In this document: in pieces, positions 1 to 8,237 of the stretch
How the letters are laid out: each line of letters opens with the position of its first letter
How positions within the stretch are numbered: position 1 is the stretch's first letter
Assembly: GCF_004342225.1 (NCBI RefSeq)
Contig: NZ_SMAR01000001.1
Location: 248,001-312,000 of the forward strand
DNA: 64,000 nt
Origin: Martelella mediterranea
GTDB lineage: Bacteria; Pseudomonadota; Alphaproteobacteria; Rhizobiales; Rhizobiaceae
Direction: 5' to 3'
Position numbers and translations under genes: made by a program
The notes under the pieces: generated by a model
What the model was told of the DNA's origin: nothing
The model's database searches: none
Seen by the model: only the letters and a program-made list of their open reading frames with translations

Positions 1-40
1 GGATCACCGGTTTCAGATATGAAAGGCCATGCCGTCTCAT
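1..40 (-). CDS. cydC: CydC, thiol reductant ABC exporter subunit (5' end only)
   Basis: Only the first 13 codons are inside the window, reading M-R-R-H-G-L-S-Y-L-K-P-V-I. The ATG overlaps the cydD stop codon as ATGA, and a GGAGGG ribosome-binding site lies just upstream (complement of 48-55), the usual coupling of a cydDC operon. CydC is the partner half-transporter that forms the heterodimeric inner-membrane glutathione/cysteine exporter with CydD. The identity is inferred from position after cydD and from translational coupling; 13 residues cannot prove it. Confidence 0.55.
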   Translation of the reverse strand, partial: MRRHGLSYLKPVI

Positions 41-1836
41 TGTGCATCCCTCCGGAAGCGATCATTGAGGTCGATAACCCTGTCCATGCGCTCCGCCAGA
101 ACCGGATCATGGGTTGCCACGATCAGCGTGCGGTCCGTTGCAAGTGTGAGCAGCGATTCTGTTATATCATTCGCGGTATGGTTGTCCAAATGCGCCGTTG
201 GCTCATCGGCGAGAATGAGGCCGGCGTGATGATTGGCCGCAGCGCGTGCAAGTGTCAGGCGCAATCCTTCGCCGCCGGAAAGCCCCGCGCCATTTTCACC
301 GATCATCGCGTTGCCATGCGCATTGGCGGCGTGCTCAAGCGAGGCCAGTGACAGCGCCGCTTTGATATCGTCAGGGCGGATATTCCTGCGATGGAGGCGG
401 ATGTTTCCGGCAATGGAACCGGCAAAGAGGTGCGGATCCTGCCCGATCCAGGCGATGCGTGCGCGCAAGGCCGACGCTGTTTCGGGTGAGAGCGTTTCGC
501 CATCAATGATAATGCGACCATGGCGGATTTCAGCGAGTCCTGCGATCAGCGCCAGAAGTGTTGATTTCCCGCTGCCTGATGGTCCCAGCAGTGCCACATG
601 CTCGCCGGGTTTGACTGAAAGACCGAAGCTGTCGAATACGGCTTCAGCGCTCCCCTGATGGGTGAACGAGAGGTCTCTGATTTCCACAGCAACAGGGCCA
701 TGCGAAATTGCATCCGTGCTTATCGAGCCAGACGGCTTCTGGTCCACCATGACGAGACCGTCTTCGGCGAGGCCGTCAAGCGCCAGAAGGGCTGCATCGC
801 CCGACGCGCGATCATGCCAGACGGATGACAGCATCCGCAGCGGATCGAAGAATGCGGGCGCCAGCAGAAGAATGAAAAGACCTTCGGAGAGCGACATTTT
901 GGTGCCCCAGGCGCCGAAGTTGATCTGGCCGAGAAGGTGAAAGCCGATATAGGCAGCGGCCATCGCCACACCAAGCGCAGAAAAAAGTTCAAGCACGGCA
1001 GAGGTGAGAAACGCCACCCGCAAAACTGCCATTGTCCGCTTGCGCAGGTTTTCGGCTCTGAGGCGAAGGCGCCGTGAAACCTGTTCGACGGCATCAAAGG
1101 AGCGAATAGTTGAAAGGCCCCGCAGCCGGTCCAGCAGGAACGCATTGAGCGTGCCCATGTCGGCCATGTGTTTTTCGCTGGCCGACTGCGCACTCCATCC
1201 GATCAGGGCCATGAAAACCGGGATCAGTGGTGCTGCAATCAGGAGTACCAGGCCTGCAATCCATGAAATCGGAAAGACAACAGCCAGAATGGCAAGCGGT
1301 ACAACCGATGCCTTGAAACGTGCCGTCTGAAAGCGCGAGAGATACGGGACGATGTATTCGGCCTGCTCGGCAAGAATGCTGGCTGCTTCGCCGGATGCAG
1401 CACGGCTGCTATCCAGCGGAGAACGCATCGCCATGGCCGAAAGTGCGGCTTCCCGCTTTTCGCTCAGGATATTTCGGGCCGCCCGGTATGCACGCCGGCT
1501 GCCGGCCTTTTCCAGCACAGCCTTGAGAAAGCCAAGGGCAAGCACGCCAAGAGCAAGCGGCCAGACGGCAGACACACCCTGTCCTTGCGCGATCAGCCCG
1601 ATCCCGTGCGCCAGACAGGCGGCCTGCGGCAGCCACATCAGTTCGGCGAGCGTCTGAAGCCAGGCTGCTGTCTTCAGGTCCCGGCTTTTTGGCACTGGCG
1701 CACGTTGGCTTTTGCGTGTTGCGCGTGTTTGAAGCGGCTTTTTCGACTGAGGCCGGGTCTCAGATGCATGCATGCCCGTTCGCGGTGTTGAACCCACGTT
1801 CTTTAGCCTGCTTTTGTCACGAACAATCTGGTCCAT
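37..1836 (-). CDS. cydD: CydD, thiol reductant ABC exporter ATP-binding/permease subunit
   Basis: 599-residue fused ABC transporter half: a basic N-terminal extension of about 50 residues, a six-helix membrane domain, then a nucleotide-binding domain. The NBD has Walker A GPSGSGKST, signature LSGGEG and Walker B LILADEPTAH. CydDC exports cysteine and glutathione to the periplasm and is needed to assemble cytochrome bd oxidase. The ATG lies 3 nt after the stop of the upstream MarR/GbsR-type gene and the stop overlaps cydC, so this is a regulator-cydD-cydC operon; in related genomes cydAB usually follow, here outside the window. The extended N-terminus may mean the true start is internal, for example the Met near residue 22. 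Confidence 0.9.
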   Translation of the reverse strand: MDQIVRDKSRLKNVGSTPRTGMHASETRPQSKKPLQTRATRKSQRAPVPKSRDLKTAAWLQTLAELMWLPQAACLAHGIGLIAQGQGVSAVWPLALGVLALGFLKAVLEKAGSRRAYRAARNILSEKREAALSAMAMRSPLDSSRAASGEAASILAEQAEYIVPYLSRFQTARFKASVVPLAILAVVFPISWIAGLVLLIAAPLIPVFMALIGWSAQSASEKHMADMGTLNAFLLDRLRGLSTIRSFDAVEQVSRRLRLRAENLRKRTMAVLRVAFLTSAVLELFSALGVAMAAAYIGFHLLGQINFGAWGTKMSLSEGLFILLLAPAFFDPLRMLSSVWHDRASGDAALLALDGLAEDGLVMVDQKPSGSISTDAISHGPVAVEIRDLSFTHQGSAEAVFDSFGLSVKPGEHVALLGPSGSGKSTLLALIAGLAEIRHGRIIIDGETLSPETASALRARIAWIGQDPHLFAGSIAGNIRLHRRNIRPDDIKAALSLASLEHAANAHGNAMIGENGAGLSGGEGLRLTLARAAANHHAGLILADEPTAHLDNHTANDITESLLTLATDRTLIVATHDPVLAERMDRVIDLNDRFRRDAQ

Positions 1837-1839
1837 GGC

Positions 1840-2421
1840 CTATGCGCCTGCCTTGTTGCGCTTGGATGCTGACGTTTTGCCGAGCGAGACCACCTTGTCT
1901 GCTGTGTCCAACAGTTTTGTGACTTTCGAGCCAAGCCCAAGCAACATCACCAGCCGCTCTGTCTCAAGGTCCTTCACGTCGTCATACCAGTTGGAGAGCT
2001 GCTCAATCATGGCCTGCATCTCGCTCATCTTGCCTTGAGCATAGGCCTCATTTTCATCCTGCGGCTCGCGCAGAGTGACCTCCCGCAAAAGGCTGAGCGT
2101 GGGGTCGACCTCGCGCTTCTTTCTTTCTTCGGCCAGCGTGCGCAGGATCGCCCAGACATCATCCGGGGTGGTGTAAAAATCGCGGCGGTCTCCGGGAATA
2201 TGCCGCAGCAGCACTAGGTTCCAGCTTTGCAGCTCTTTCAGGCCGGTTGCGACATTGGAGCGCGACATCTTGAGCAGCGAAACCATGTCGTCAGCGCACA
2301 ACGGTTCCCGTGAGGCATAGAGCAGGGCATAGATCTGACCGACCGTGCGGTTAATCCCCCAGCGACTGCCCATTTCTCCAAAATGAAGCACGAAATCCTG
2401 CATTAGCGGTGACAAAGTCAT
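1840..2421 (-). CDS. GbsR/MarR-family transcriptional regulator
   Basis: 193 residues with a winged helix at about residues 20-95 (segment MSRSNVATGLKELQSW is the recognition-helix region) and a helical C-terminus, the GbsR-like branch of MarR proteins. An AGGA site precedes the ATG. It is the first gene of the cydDC transcription unit, so it most likely controls that operon and itself. The near-perfect inverted repeat at 2442-2465, about 20 bp upstream of its ATG, is the obvious candidate operator. The ligand or signal cannot be deduced from sequence. Confidence 0.85.
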   Translation of the reverse strand: MTLSPLMQDFVLHFGEMGSRWGINRTVGQIYALLYASREPLCADDMVSLLKMSRSNVATGLKELQSWNLVLLRHIPGDRRDFYTTPDDVWAILRTLAEERKKREVDPTLSLLREVTLREPQDENEAYAQGKMSEMQAMIEQLSNWYDDVKDLETERLVMLLGLGSKVTKLLDTADKVVSLGKTSASKRNKAGA

Positions 2422-2441
2422 TAGTATTCCTGATGCGTCAG

Positions 2442-2465
2442 AATTTTCAGTAATTTCTGAAAATT
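2442..2465. promoter_or_regulatory. Candidate operator of the GbsR-like regulator
   Basis: Perfect 9-bp inverted repeat AATTTTCAG-N6-CTGAAAATT spanning 24 bp, 21 bp upstream of the regulator ATG in the AT-rich divergent region with the CoA-transferase gene. Size and position fit a dimeric MarR/GbsR binding site with autoregulation. Assignment to this regulator is inference. Confidence 0.55.
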
Positions 2466-2672
2466 ATGTACCGCGAAATCTGATATCGTGCAAGCGCGAG
2501 CCTGCTCTCCATCAAAATACGCAATCCCATCCCCTTTAATGGCAATGGGTTTAGCAGAGGGGGGGAGGTGGCCGTTTGATTTATGTCATCTTGCGGTAAA
2601 AAGTCGCTCCCCGACTAAGGTCGTGGTTGTTCATTCCATTCTTGCACTGCAAAACAGTTAAGTTCGGGGCTG

Positions 2673-2689
2673 TGGACAGTCTGTGTCCA
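2673..2689. repeat. Short inverted repeat in the leader of the CoA-transferase gene
   Basis: TGGACA-N5-TGTCCA, about 100 bp upstream of the CoA-transferase start. It could be an operator or an mRNA hairpin. No regulator can be named. Confidence 0.3.
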
Positions 2690-2787
2690 GAAAGTTCCGG
2701 ATCATGTCTTTTTGCGTTGCAGGTCATGCTGAAGCACTCTTGCCTGTTATCCCCTGCGACGCCTTATCCAGAAAAGGGAGGCAGGTT

Positions 2788-4296
2788 TTGGATAACCGGG
2801 TTCGTGATCGGAAGCTGCGCGACAAAATCGTCAGTGCAGAGGAGGCAGCGAATTTAATTCACGATGGCATGGTCGTCGGCATGAGTGGTTTTACCCGTGC
2901 CGGAGAAGCCATGGCGGTGCCGCTGGCGCTTGCCGAGCGCGCGAAGAAAGAGCCTTTTCGCATCACGCTGATGACGGGCGCATCTCTGGGCAATGATCTC
3001 GACAAGACACTGGCGGAAGCTCACGTTCTGTCGCGGCGAATGCCATTTCAGGTGGATCCGGTTTTGCGCAGTGAAATCAATGCGGGCGAGGTGATGTTTA
3101 CTGATCAGCACCTTTCACAAACTGTCGAACTGCTTCGCACCAGGCAGATACCGCCGGTTCAGGTTGCTGTTATCGAAGCGGTTGCCGTTTTGGAACATGG
3201 TGGCATTGTGCCGACCACCTCTGTCGGTAATTCCGCCAGTTTTGCAATTCTGGCCGACAAGGTGATTGTCGAGGTTAATCTGCATCATCCTGAAACGCTG
3301 ATCGGCTTGCATGATGTTTTTATTCCTGCCCAGCGTCCTTCGCGAACACCGATCCCGGTGGTTGCGCCCGAAAGCCGTGTGGGGCTGCCCTATATTCCCA
3401 TCCCACCTGAAAAGATTGCGGCAATTGTCATCACCGACAAGCAGGACAGCGAAGCAAAGGTGCAGCCACCGGATGCTGAAACCCGCGCCATTGCCGGACA
3501 CCTGATGGAGTTTCTCAAGCATGAAGTGAAGCAGGGGCGGCTGACCAATTCACTTTTACCTCTGCAGGCCGGGATTGGCGCCATCGCCAATGCCGTGATG
3601 AACGGCTTTCTCGACTCACCGTTCGAAAACCTGAAAATGTATTCTGAGGTTCTGCAGGATTCGACATTCGAGCTTTTCGATGCAGGTAAGCTGGCTTTTG
3701 CGTCCGGCTCCTCAATCACGCTTTCGAATGCGATGTACAAGAAGGTCTTTGCTGATCTTGACCGGTACAAATCCCGGCTGATCCTGCGCCCGCAAGAGGT
3801 TTCGAACCACCCGGAGGTGGTGCGGCGTCTCGGCACGATCGGGATCAACACTGCGCTTGAGTTTGATATTTACGGGAATATCAACTCCACCCATGTCGGT
3901 GGTACGCATATGATGAATGGCATCGGCGGTTCCGGTGACTTTGCCCGAAACGGGTTTCTTTCCGTATTTGTCACCAAGTCACTGGCAAAGGGTGGGGCGA
4001 TTTCGTCGGTCGTACCGATGGTCAGCCATGTGGATCATACCGAACATGATGTGAGTGTCGTTGTTACCGATGTCGGACTGGCGGATCTGCGCGGTCTGGC
4101 ACCCAGAGAGCGCGCTCGCCAAATTATCGATCACTGTGTCCACCCGATCTACCGCGAGAAGCTGAATGACTATTTCGAACGCGCCTGTCATCGTGGCGGA
4201 CATACGCCGCATGTGATGGAAGAAGCCTTCAGCTGGCATACAAACCTGAAGCAGTATGGTTCGATGATGCCGGAAGCGCGTGCTGCCGCTGAATGA
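2788..4296 (+). CDS. Acetyl-CoA hydrolase/transferase family, succinate CoA-transferase type
   Basis: About 502 residues. The N-terminal region S-A-E-E-A-A...GMSGFTRAGEA and the later segment MYSEVLQDS are typical of the AarC/SCACT (YgfH-like) family; the Glu in the latter (about residue 287) fits the catalytic glutamate that carries CoA. The enzyme moves CoA between succinate and acetate (or propionate) in the cytosol, helping acetate use or disposal. I chose the TTG at 2788 because GGGAGG (2776-2781) sits 6 nt upstream and the protein then matches family length; an ATG at 2683 would add 35 residues unlike the family. Single gene, followed by a palindromic repeat and a bidirectional hairpin. 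Confidence 0.85.
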   Translation: MDNRVRDRKLRDKIVSAEEAANLIHDGMVVGMSGFTRAGEAMAVPLALAERAKKEPFRITLMTGASLGNDLDKTLAEAHVLSRRMPFQVDPVLRSEINAGEVMFTDQHLSQTVELLRTRQIPPVQVAVIEAVAVLEHGGIVPTTSVGNSASFAILADKVIVEVNLHHPETLIGLHDVFIPAQRPSRTPIPVVAPESRVGLPYIPIPPEKIAAIVITDKQDSEAKVQPPDAETRAIAGHLMEFLKHEVKQGRLTNSLLPLQAGIGAIANAVMNGFLDSPFENLKMYSEVLQDSTFELFDAGKLAFASGSSITLSNAMYKKVFADLDRYKSRLILRPQEVSNHPEVVRRLGTIGINTALEFDIYGNINSTHVGGTHMMNGIGGSGDFARNGFLSVFVTKSLAKGGAISSVVPMVSHVDHTEHDVSVVVTDVGLADLRGLAPRERARQIIDHCVHPIYREKLNDYFERACHRGGHTPHVMEEAFSWHTNLKQYGSMMPEARAAAE

Positions 4297-4310
4297 CGTT
4301 CCTTCAGCAT

Positions 4311-4345
4311 CGGCCCGAAAATCGGAATCGATTTTCGGAAAGCAC
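4311..4345. repeat. Rhizobial-type intergenic palindromic repeat
   Basis: Contains the perfect palindrome CCGAAAATCG-GAAT-CGATTTTCGG (4315-4338) plus flanks. The 36 bp at 4310-4345 are identical to 15604-15639. Lies just after the CoA-transferase stop codon. Such REP-like elements are common between genes in Brucella and rhizobia. Confidence 0.8.
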
Positions 4346-4355
4346 TTCGCTCCAA

Positions 4356-4376
4356 AAGCCGCCCGTCAGGCGGCTT
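4356..4376. terminator. Bidirectional hairpin terminator between CoA-transferase and MFS genes
   Basis: AAGCCGCC-N5-GGCGGCTT flanked by AAAA on the left and TTGCCTTTTG on the right, between convergent genes. The MFS stop codon (4366-4368) lies in the loop, so the right arm is also coding for the last MFS residues. Confidence 0.65.
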
Positions 4377-5559
4377 GCCTTTTGAAAGAAAATACGAGGA
4401 AGGTGAGCGGGATCAGCACGGCCGGGAAAACCAGCCAGTTCATCAGGGCCCAGCCATTATCCGTATTGACCAATGCGCCGGCCAGAAATGAGGCAAGGGC
4501 CACAGAGCCGAAGACCAGAAAATCGTTCAGGCCTTGCACTTTGCCGCGTTCTTCCGGTGTATGGCAGTCGGTGATCATCGCTGTCGCTCCGATAAATCCG
4601 AAGTTCCAGCCGACTCCGAGCAGGATCAGCGCGAGCCAGAAATGCGTGAGGCCGAGGCCGGAGAGCGCAGTCACCGAGCAAAGGGCGATCAGAATGAGGC
4701 CGGTTGCCGCGATCTTTTCCTTGCCGAAACGTGCGATCAGCCGGCCTGTGACAAAACTTGGCCCGAACATGGCCAGCACATGCCACTGAATGCCAAGTGT
4801 AGCCTGCCCGACGCTGTGACCGCAGGCCACCATTGCCAGCGGTGTTGCCGTCATGATGAAGGACATCAGTCCGTAGGAGACAACGCCGGTGCCTGCGGCC
4901 AGGATGAAACGCGGTGAGCGCGCGATCTCACCGATCGTGCGACCGCCCGTGAGGTTGGTTTTCTGATCGGGGTGACTTCTGGGGAAATGCAGGCGACTGA
5001 CCAGCAAGAGCGTCGCCATAGCCAGCACAGACTGGCCAACGAAACTCGCGGCATATGGAATTCCGGGGATTGCGTCGCTGGTCCATATCACAACCTGCGG
5101 CCCGATGATTGCGGCAAACAGGCCGCCGATCATCACACGCGAAATCGCGCGCGCTTTCATATCGCCGGAAACGGAATCTGTCGCGGCGAAACGAAAGCTT
5201 TGAATATAAGCGCCGTAAAGACCTGCAAGCGCAGTGCCGATGCAAAACAAAACGAAGGTCTCTGCCGCGATTGCTCCGGCTGCAACGAGCCCGCCCAGAA
5301 TGCCGATCATGGCACCAAAGACATAGCCATGACGCCGGCCCACTTTTCGCATCAGCCAGGCGGCTGGCAGTGTACCGACTGCAACACCGAGATTATAGAT
5401 GCTGACAGGAATGGTAGCGAGTGCGGGATCGGGTGAGAGCGTCTGGCCGACAATACCGCCAAGCGAAATAATGATCGGCGGGCCTGCGCCACCCAGTGCC
5501 TGAGCGACGGTCAGAATCCGGATGTTACGTTGACCGTCGGCTGCGGCTGGATTTTTCAT
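4366..5559 (-). CDS. MFS transporter
   Basis: 397 residues, about 12 predicted membrane helices. It has a major-facilitator loop 2-3 signature (WLMRKVGRRHGYVFG, near residue 65-80) and is otherwise hydrophobic. It lies 38 bp downstream of an ArsR-type regulator on the same strand, so the pair probably forms one regulated unit. The substrate is unknown; ArsR-MFS pairs often handle metals, drugs or metabolites. The 3' end of the coding sequence overlaps the terminator hairpin. Confidence 0.85.
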   Translation of the reverse strand: MKNPAAADGQRNIRILTVAQALGGAGPPIIISLGGIVGQTLSPDPALATIPVSIYNLGVAVGTLPAAWLMRKVGRRHGYVFGAMIGILGGLVAAGAIAAETFVLFCIGTALAGLYGAYIQSFRFAATDSVSGDMKARAISRVMIGGLFAAIIGPQVVIWTSDAIPGIPYAASFVGQSVLAMATLLLVSRLHFPRSHPDQKTNLTGGRTIGEIARSPRFILAAGTGVVSYGLMSFIMTATPLAMVACGHSVGQATLGIQWHVLAMFGPSFVTGRLIARFGKEKIAATGLILIALCSVTALSGLGLTHFWLALILLGVGWNFGFIGATAMITDCHTPEERGKVQGLNDFLVFGSVALASFLAGALVNTDNGWALMNWLVFPAVLIPLTFLVFSFKRQAA

Positions 5560-5597
5560 TTTAGTCTACTTCTGGAGATCAGACAAACGCGAAGGCG

Positions 5598-5942
5598 TCA
5601 GCCACATTGGGTTTCGGCAGTCGCGCCAGTGTCTGCATCGTTCGGCGCGCAATATGTTTGATAAAGTGCTGTTACAATTTCACGGGCAGGGTGGCTTTCG
5701 ATGTGATACCAGATCGTCTGACCATCCCGGCGGCCAGCAATCAGCTTTTCACGGCGCAGAAGAGCCAGATGCTGTGACACCGTTGAATCGCGAATGCCGA
5801 GGAATTCCGCCAGTTGACCGACCGAGCGTTCGCCGTCAATCAGCTGGCATAAAATGAGCAGACGATGCCGGTTGCTCAGCGCTTTGAGCAGCTCGCAGGC
5901 TTCGTTTGCTGTTTCCATCATATCTTCAGAGTTAACGTTCAT
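5598..5942 (-). CDS. ArsR/SmtB-family transcriptional regulator
   Basis: About 114 residues with a compact winged helix. The segment EFLGIRDSTVSQHLALLRRE is the recognition region typical of ArsR proteins. No obvious Cys-x-Cys metal box is seen (the visible Cys residues are in the first helix, next to LCQLIDG, and near the C-terminus), so a metal sensor role is not proven. I start at the ATG at 5942. A TTG at 5978 would lie inside the -35 box. The Met pair at 5921/5918 is an alternative. The operator at 5948-5957 overlaps its own -10 element, implying autorepression together with the MFS gene downstream. Confidence 0.85.
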   Translation of the reverse strand: MNVNSEDMMETANEACELLKALSNRHRLLILCQLIDGERSVGQLAEFLGIRDSTVSQHLALLRREKLIAGRRDGQTIWYHIESHPAREIVTALYQTYCAPNDADTGATAETQCG

Positions 5943-5947
5943 ATTTT

Positions 5948-5978
5948 CGTATTTACGTTTCTTTGTATATAATGTCAA
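5948..5978 (-). promoter_or_regulatory. Promoter with overlapping palindromic operator for arsR-MFS
   Basis: On the minus strand TTGACA (5978-5973), a 17-bp spacer, then TAAATA (5955-5950). The palindrome CGTA-N2-TACG (5948-5957) covers the -10 box. Expected transcription start is near 5943, that is at the ATG, so the mRNA may be leaderless. Confidence 0.55.
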
Positions 5979-6148
5979 GGTGAAGGTCTGGTTGGTCTAT
6001 CGTATCACCTGACAAAGCGCAAATAACGGCCTGCCAGCAAAGCTTATGCATATCTGTTGCGAACGGCCTACGAATGCGGGTGTCGAAAAGGCGATGAGAG
6101 CGTCGGGCGAAAAAGTGGGATCCGTTTTTTTGGACAATCACGGCGGCT

Positions 6149-6916
6149 CTAGTGGATGAAGTTGGCGATCGCGTAGCCCTGCTTTTCCAGTCCGTTTCGC
6201 ACTGCCTGAGCAATGGCGGTCGCTTCCGGCATATCGCCGTGGACACAGATCGAGCCGATATGGGTAGGAATTCGTTTGCCTGTGACAGTGACGACTGCGC
6301 CCTCGCTGACCATCTCGACAGCGCGCCATGCAGCAACATCGGGATCACGGATGACGGCATCTTTCTGTCCGCGCGGCACCATTTCGCCAGAATCCAGGTA
6401 AGAACGATCAGCCGCAATTTCCGGTATGACGGTCAGCCCGGTTTCCTCGGCAATTCTCTGCTCGTGTCCCAGTGCAGCAGCCAGACAGATCAACGATGGG
6501 TCCACAGCCTTGATTGCATTGGTGATGGCGCGCGCTACGCTTTTATCCTGCTGGGCAAGGCGCCCGAGCGCGCCGTGAGCTTTCACATGCGTGATCGGAT
6601 GTCCGACATATTGAGAGACGGCTTGTGCAGCGCCGATCTGGTAGGCCACCATCCGTTCAATCTCGCCGACAGAATATGGGATATGACGGCGACCGAAGCC
6701 CATAAGATCCTGAAACCCCGGATGCGCACCGACGGCGACGTTGCGATCACGTGCCATGGCAAAGGTCTGGGCCATGATATCCGGATCGCCTGCATGAAAA
6801 CCGCAGGCAACATTGGCCGATGAGACAATTCGCAACATCGCTGCATCATCACCCATTTGCCATGCACCGAAGCTTTCGCCCATATCGCTGTTGATATCGA
6901 TTCGCCGACGCGTCAT
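6149..6916 (-). CDS. pxpA: 5-oxoprolinase subunit PxpA (LamB/YcsF family)
   Basis: 255 residues with the family opening DINSDMGESFG, then NVACGFHAGDP, GAHPGFQDL and VKAHGAL motifs. PxpA is the ATP-dependent subunit that, with PxpB and PxpC, opens 5-oxoproline (pyroglutamate) to glutamate in the cytosol. The start is the ATG with GGGAGG 8 nt upstream (complement 6925-6930). No pxpB or pxpC gene lies beside it, which is unusual since the three are normally clustered; partners would have to be elsewhere. Confidence 0.9.
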   Translation of the reverse strand: MTRRRIDINSDMGESFGAWQMGDDAAMLRIVSSANVACGFHAGDPDIMAQTFAMARDRNVAVGAHPGFQDLMGFGRRHIPYSVGEIERMVAYQIGAAQAVSQYVGHPITHVKAHGALGRLAQQDKSVARAITNAIKAVDPSLICLAAALGHEQRIAEETGLTVIPEIAADRSYLDSGEMVPRGQKDAVIRDPDVAAWRAVEMVSEGAVVTVTGKRIPTHIGSICVHGDMPEATAIAQAVRNGLEKQGYAIANFIH

Positions 6917-7142
6917 GCCGCAGGCCTCCCGTTTCACACGATTATATCTTTTCATTCAGTGTAGTGGTTCCGGGGAAAGCGTCACAATGGTTTTCTGGAG
7001 ATCAGTTATGCAATATTAGCATTTCTGGGATGTGCTTGATGCATGGTTCCTGTCGTTTTAAAGTGTCCTGATCGTTGGCTCAGAGTTGCCATATGTTCGA
7101 AAGCGATGCTATCGCCTGATGAAGCGTTACAGGAGATATGGC

Positions 7143-8183
7143 ATGAACCGACTGACGATCCGCCGCCCGGATGACTGGCATCTGCATTTGCGTGACGGCG
7201 CAATGATGGAGGGCGTTGTTGGTGACACTGCAAGGCATTTCGGTCGGGCGATCATCATGCCAAACCTTGTGCCGCCGGTTGTGACCGGAGATGACGCTGC
7301 AGCCTATCGCGACAGAATCCTGAAAGCATTGCCTGAAGGCTCGGCCTTTCAGCCGCTGATGACCCTTTATCTGACGGAAACCACAGATCCGGCAGATGTG
7401 GAAAAGGCTTTTAAAGCCGGTCTCATACAGGCAGTGAAGCTTTATCCGGCTGGCGCAACCACCAATTCGGCAAGCGGCGTCCGTAATTTTGAAAACGCGA
7501 TGCCGGTTCTGGAAAAGATGGCCGAAACCGGTCTCAATCTTTGTGTTCACGGCGAAGTCACCGCGCATGATGTCGATATCTTCGATCGCGAAGCGGTTTT
7601 CATCGAGACTGTTCTGGAGCCGCTGCGCGCGCGTCTTCCAGAACTGAAGATCACGATGGAACACGTGACCACCAAGGACGGCGTCGATTATATCAAAGGC
7701 TCAGACTGTAATATAGCCGGTTCGCTGACCACGCATCACCTGATTATCAATCGGAATGACATTCTCGTCGGTGGAATTCATCCACACTACTACTGTTTGC
7801 CGGTTGCCAAGCGTGAAAACCACCGTCAGGCGCTGGTAGAAGCCGCGACCTCTGGCGACAGCCGTTTCTTCCTGGGAACGGATTCCGCACCGCATGTCGA
7901 TCCCTCGAAAGAATGCGGCTGCGGCTGCGCTGGCATTTATACGGCACCTAACACGATGAGCTGCCTTGCCCATGTGTTTGAAAATGCGGGCGCGCTGGAT
8001 AAGCTTGAGAGGTTTACGTCGCTGAACGGCCCAGCCTGGTACGGGCTTGAGCCGAATACAGATACGATCACGCTTGTGAAGCGCGATACACCGGTTGCCT
8101 ACCCGCCGAAACTTTATACCGGAGCGGGCATGGTCACGTTGTTTGATCCGAAGTTTGCGCTTTTCTGGGATGTCGAGGCCTGA
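7143..8183 (+). CDS. pyrC: Dihydroorotase PyrC (class II)
   Basis: 346 residues, close to the E. coli enzyme (348). Visible motifs: metal ligands in WHLHLRDG, the lysine expected to be carboxylated in [13 protein letters not shown], the HGEV and EHVTTKDG histidines and the GTDSAPH aspartate loop. It catalyses the reversible ring closure of N-carbamoyl-aspartate to dihydroorotate in pyrimidine synthesis. AGGAG at 7131-7135 supports the ATG at 7143 over upstream in-frame codons. Confidence 0.95.
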   Translation: MNRLTIRRPDDWHLHLRDGAMMEGVVGDTARHFGRAIIMPNLVPPVVTGDDAAAYRDRILKALPEGSAFQPLMTLYLTETTDPADVEKAFKAGLIQAVKLYPAGATTNSASGVRNFENAMPVLEKMAETGLNLCVHGEVTAHDVDIFDREAVFIETVLEPLRARLPELKITMEHVTTKDGVDYIKGSDCNIAGSLTTHHLIINRNDILVGGIHPHYYCLPVAKRENHRQALVEAATSGDSRFFLGTDSAPHVDPSKECGCGCAGIYTAPNTMSCLAHVFENAGALDKLERFTSLNGPAWYGLEPNTDTITLVKRDTPVAYPPKLYTGAGMVTLFDPKFALFWDVEA

Positions 8184-8213
8184 CCGCCCAACCGGCGAGC
8201 AGGCTTTTTGAAA

Positions 8214-8232
8214 GGGCGGTAAAAGGCCGCCC
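8214..8232. terminator. Possible hairpin between pyrC and galE
   Basis: GGGCGG-N7-CCGCCC between the convergent genes. An alternative pairing ACCGCCC (8183-8189) with GGGCGGT (8214-8220) exists. No good U-run on either side, so a weak call. Confidence 0.35.
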
Positions 8233-8237
8233 GCCGA

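Noticed and set aside
2627-2857. A short frame before the CoA-transferase
   Set aside because: Overlaps the leader and N-terminus of the CoA-transferase gene in another frame, with no ribosome-binding site.
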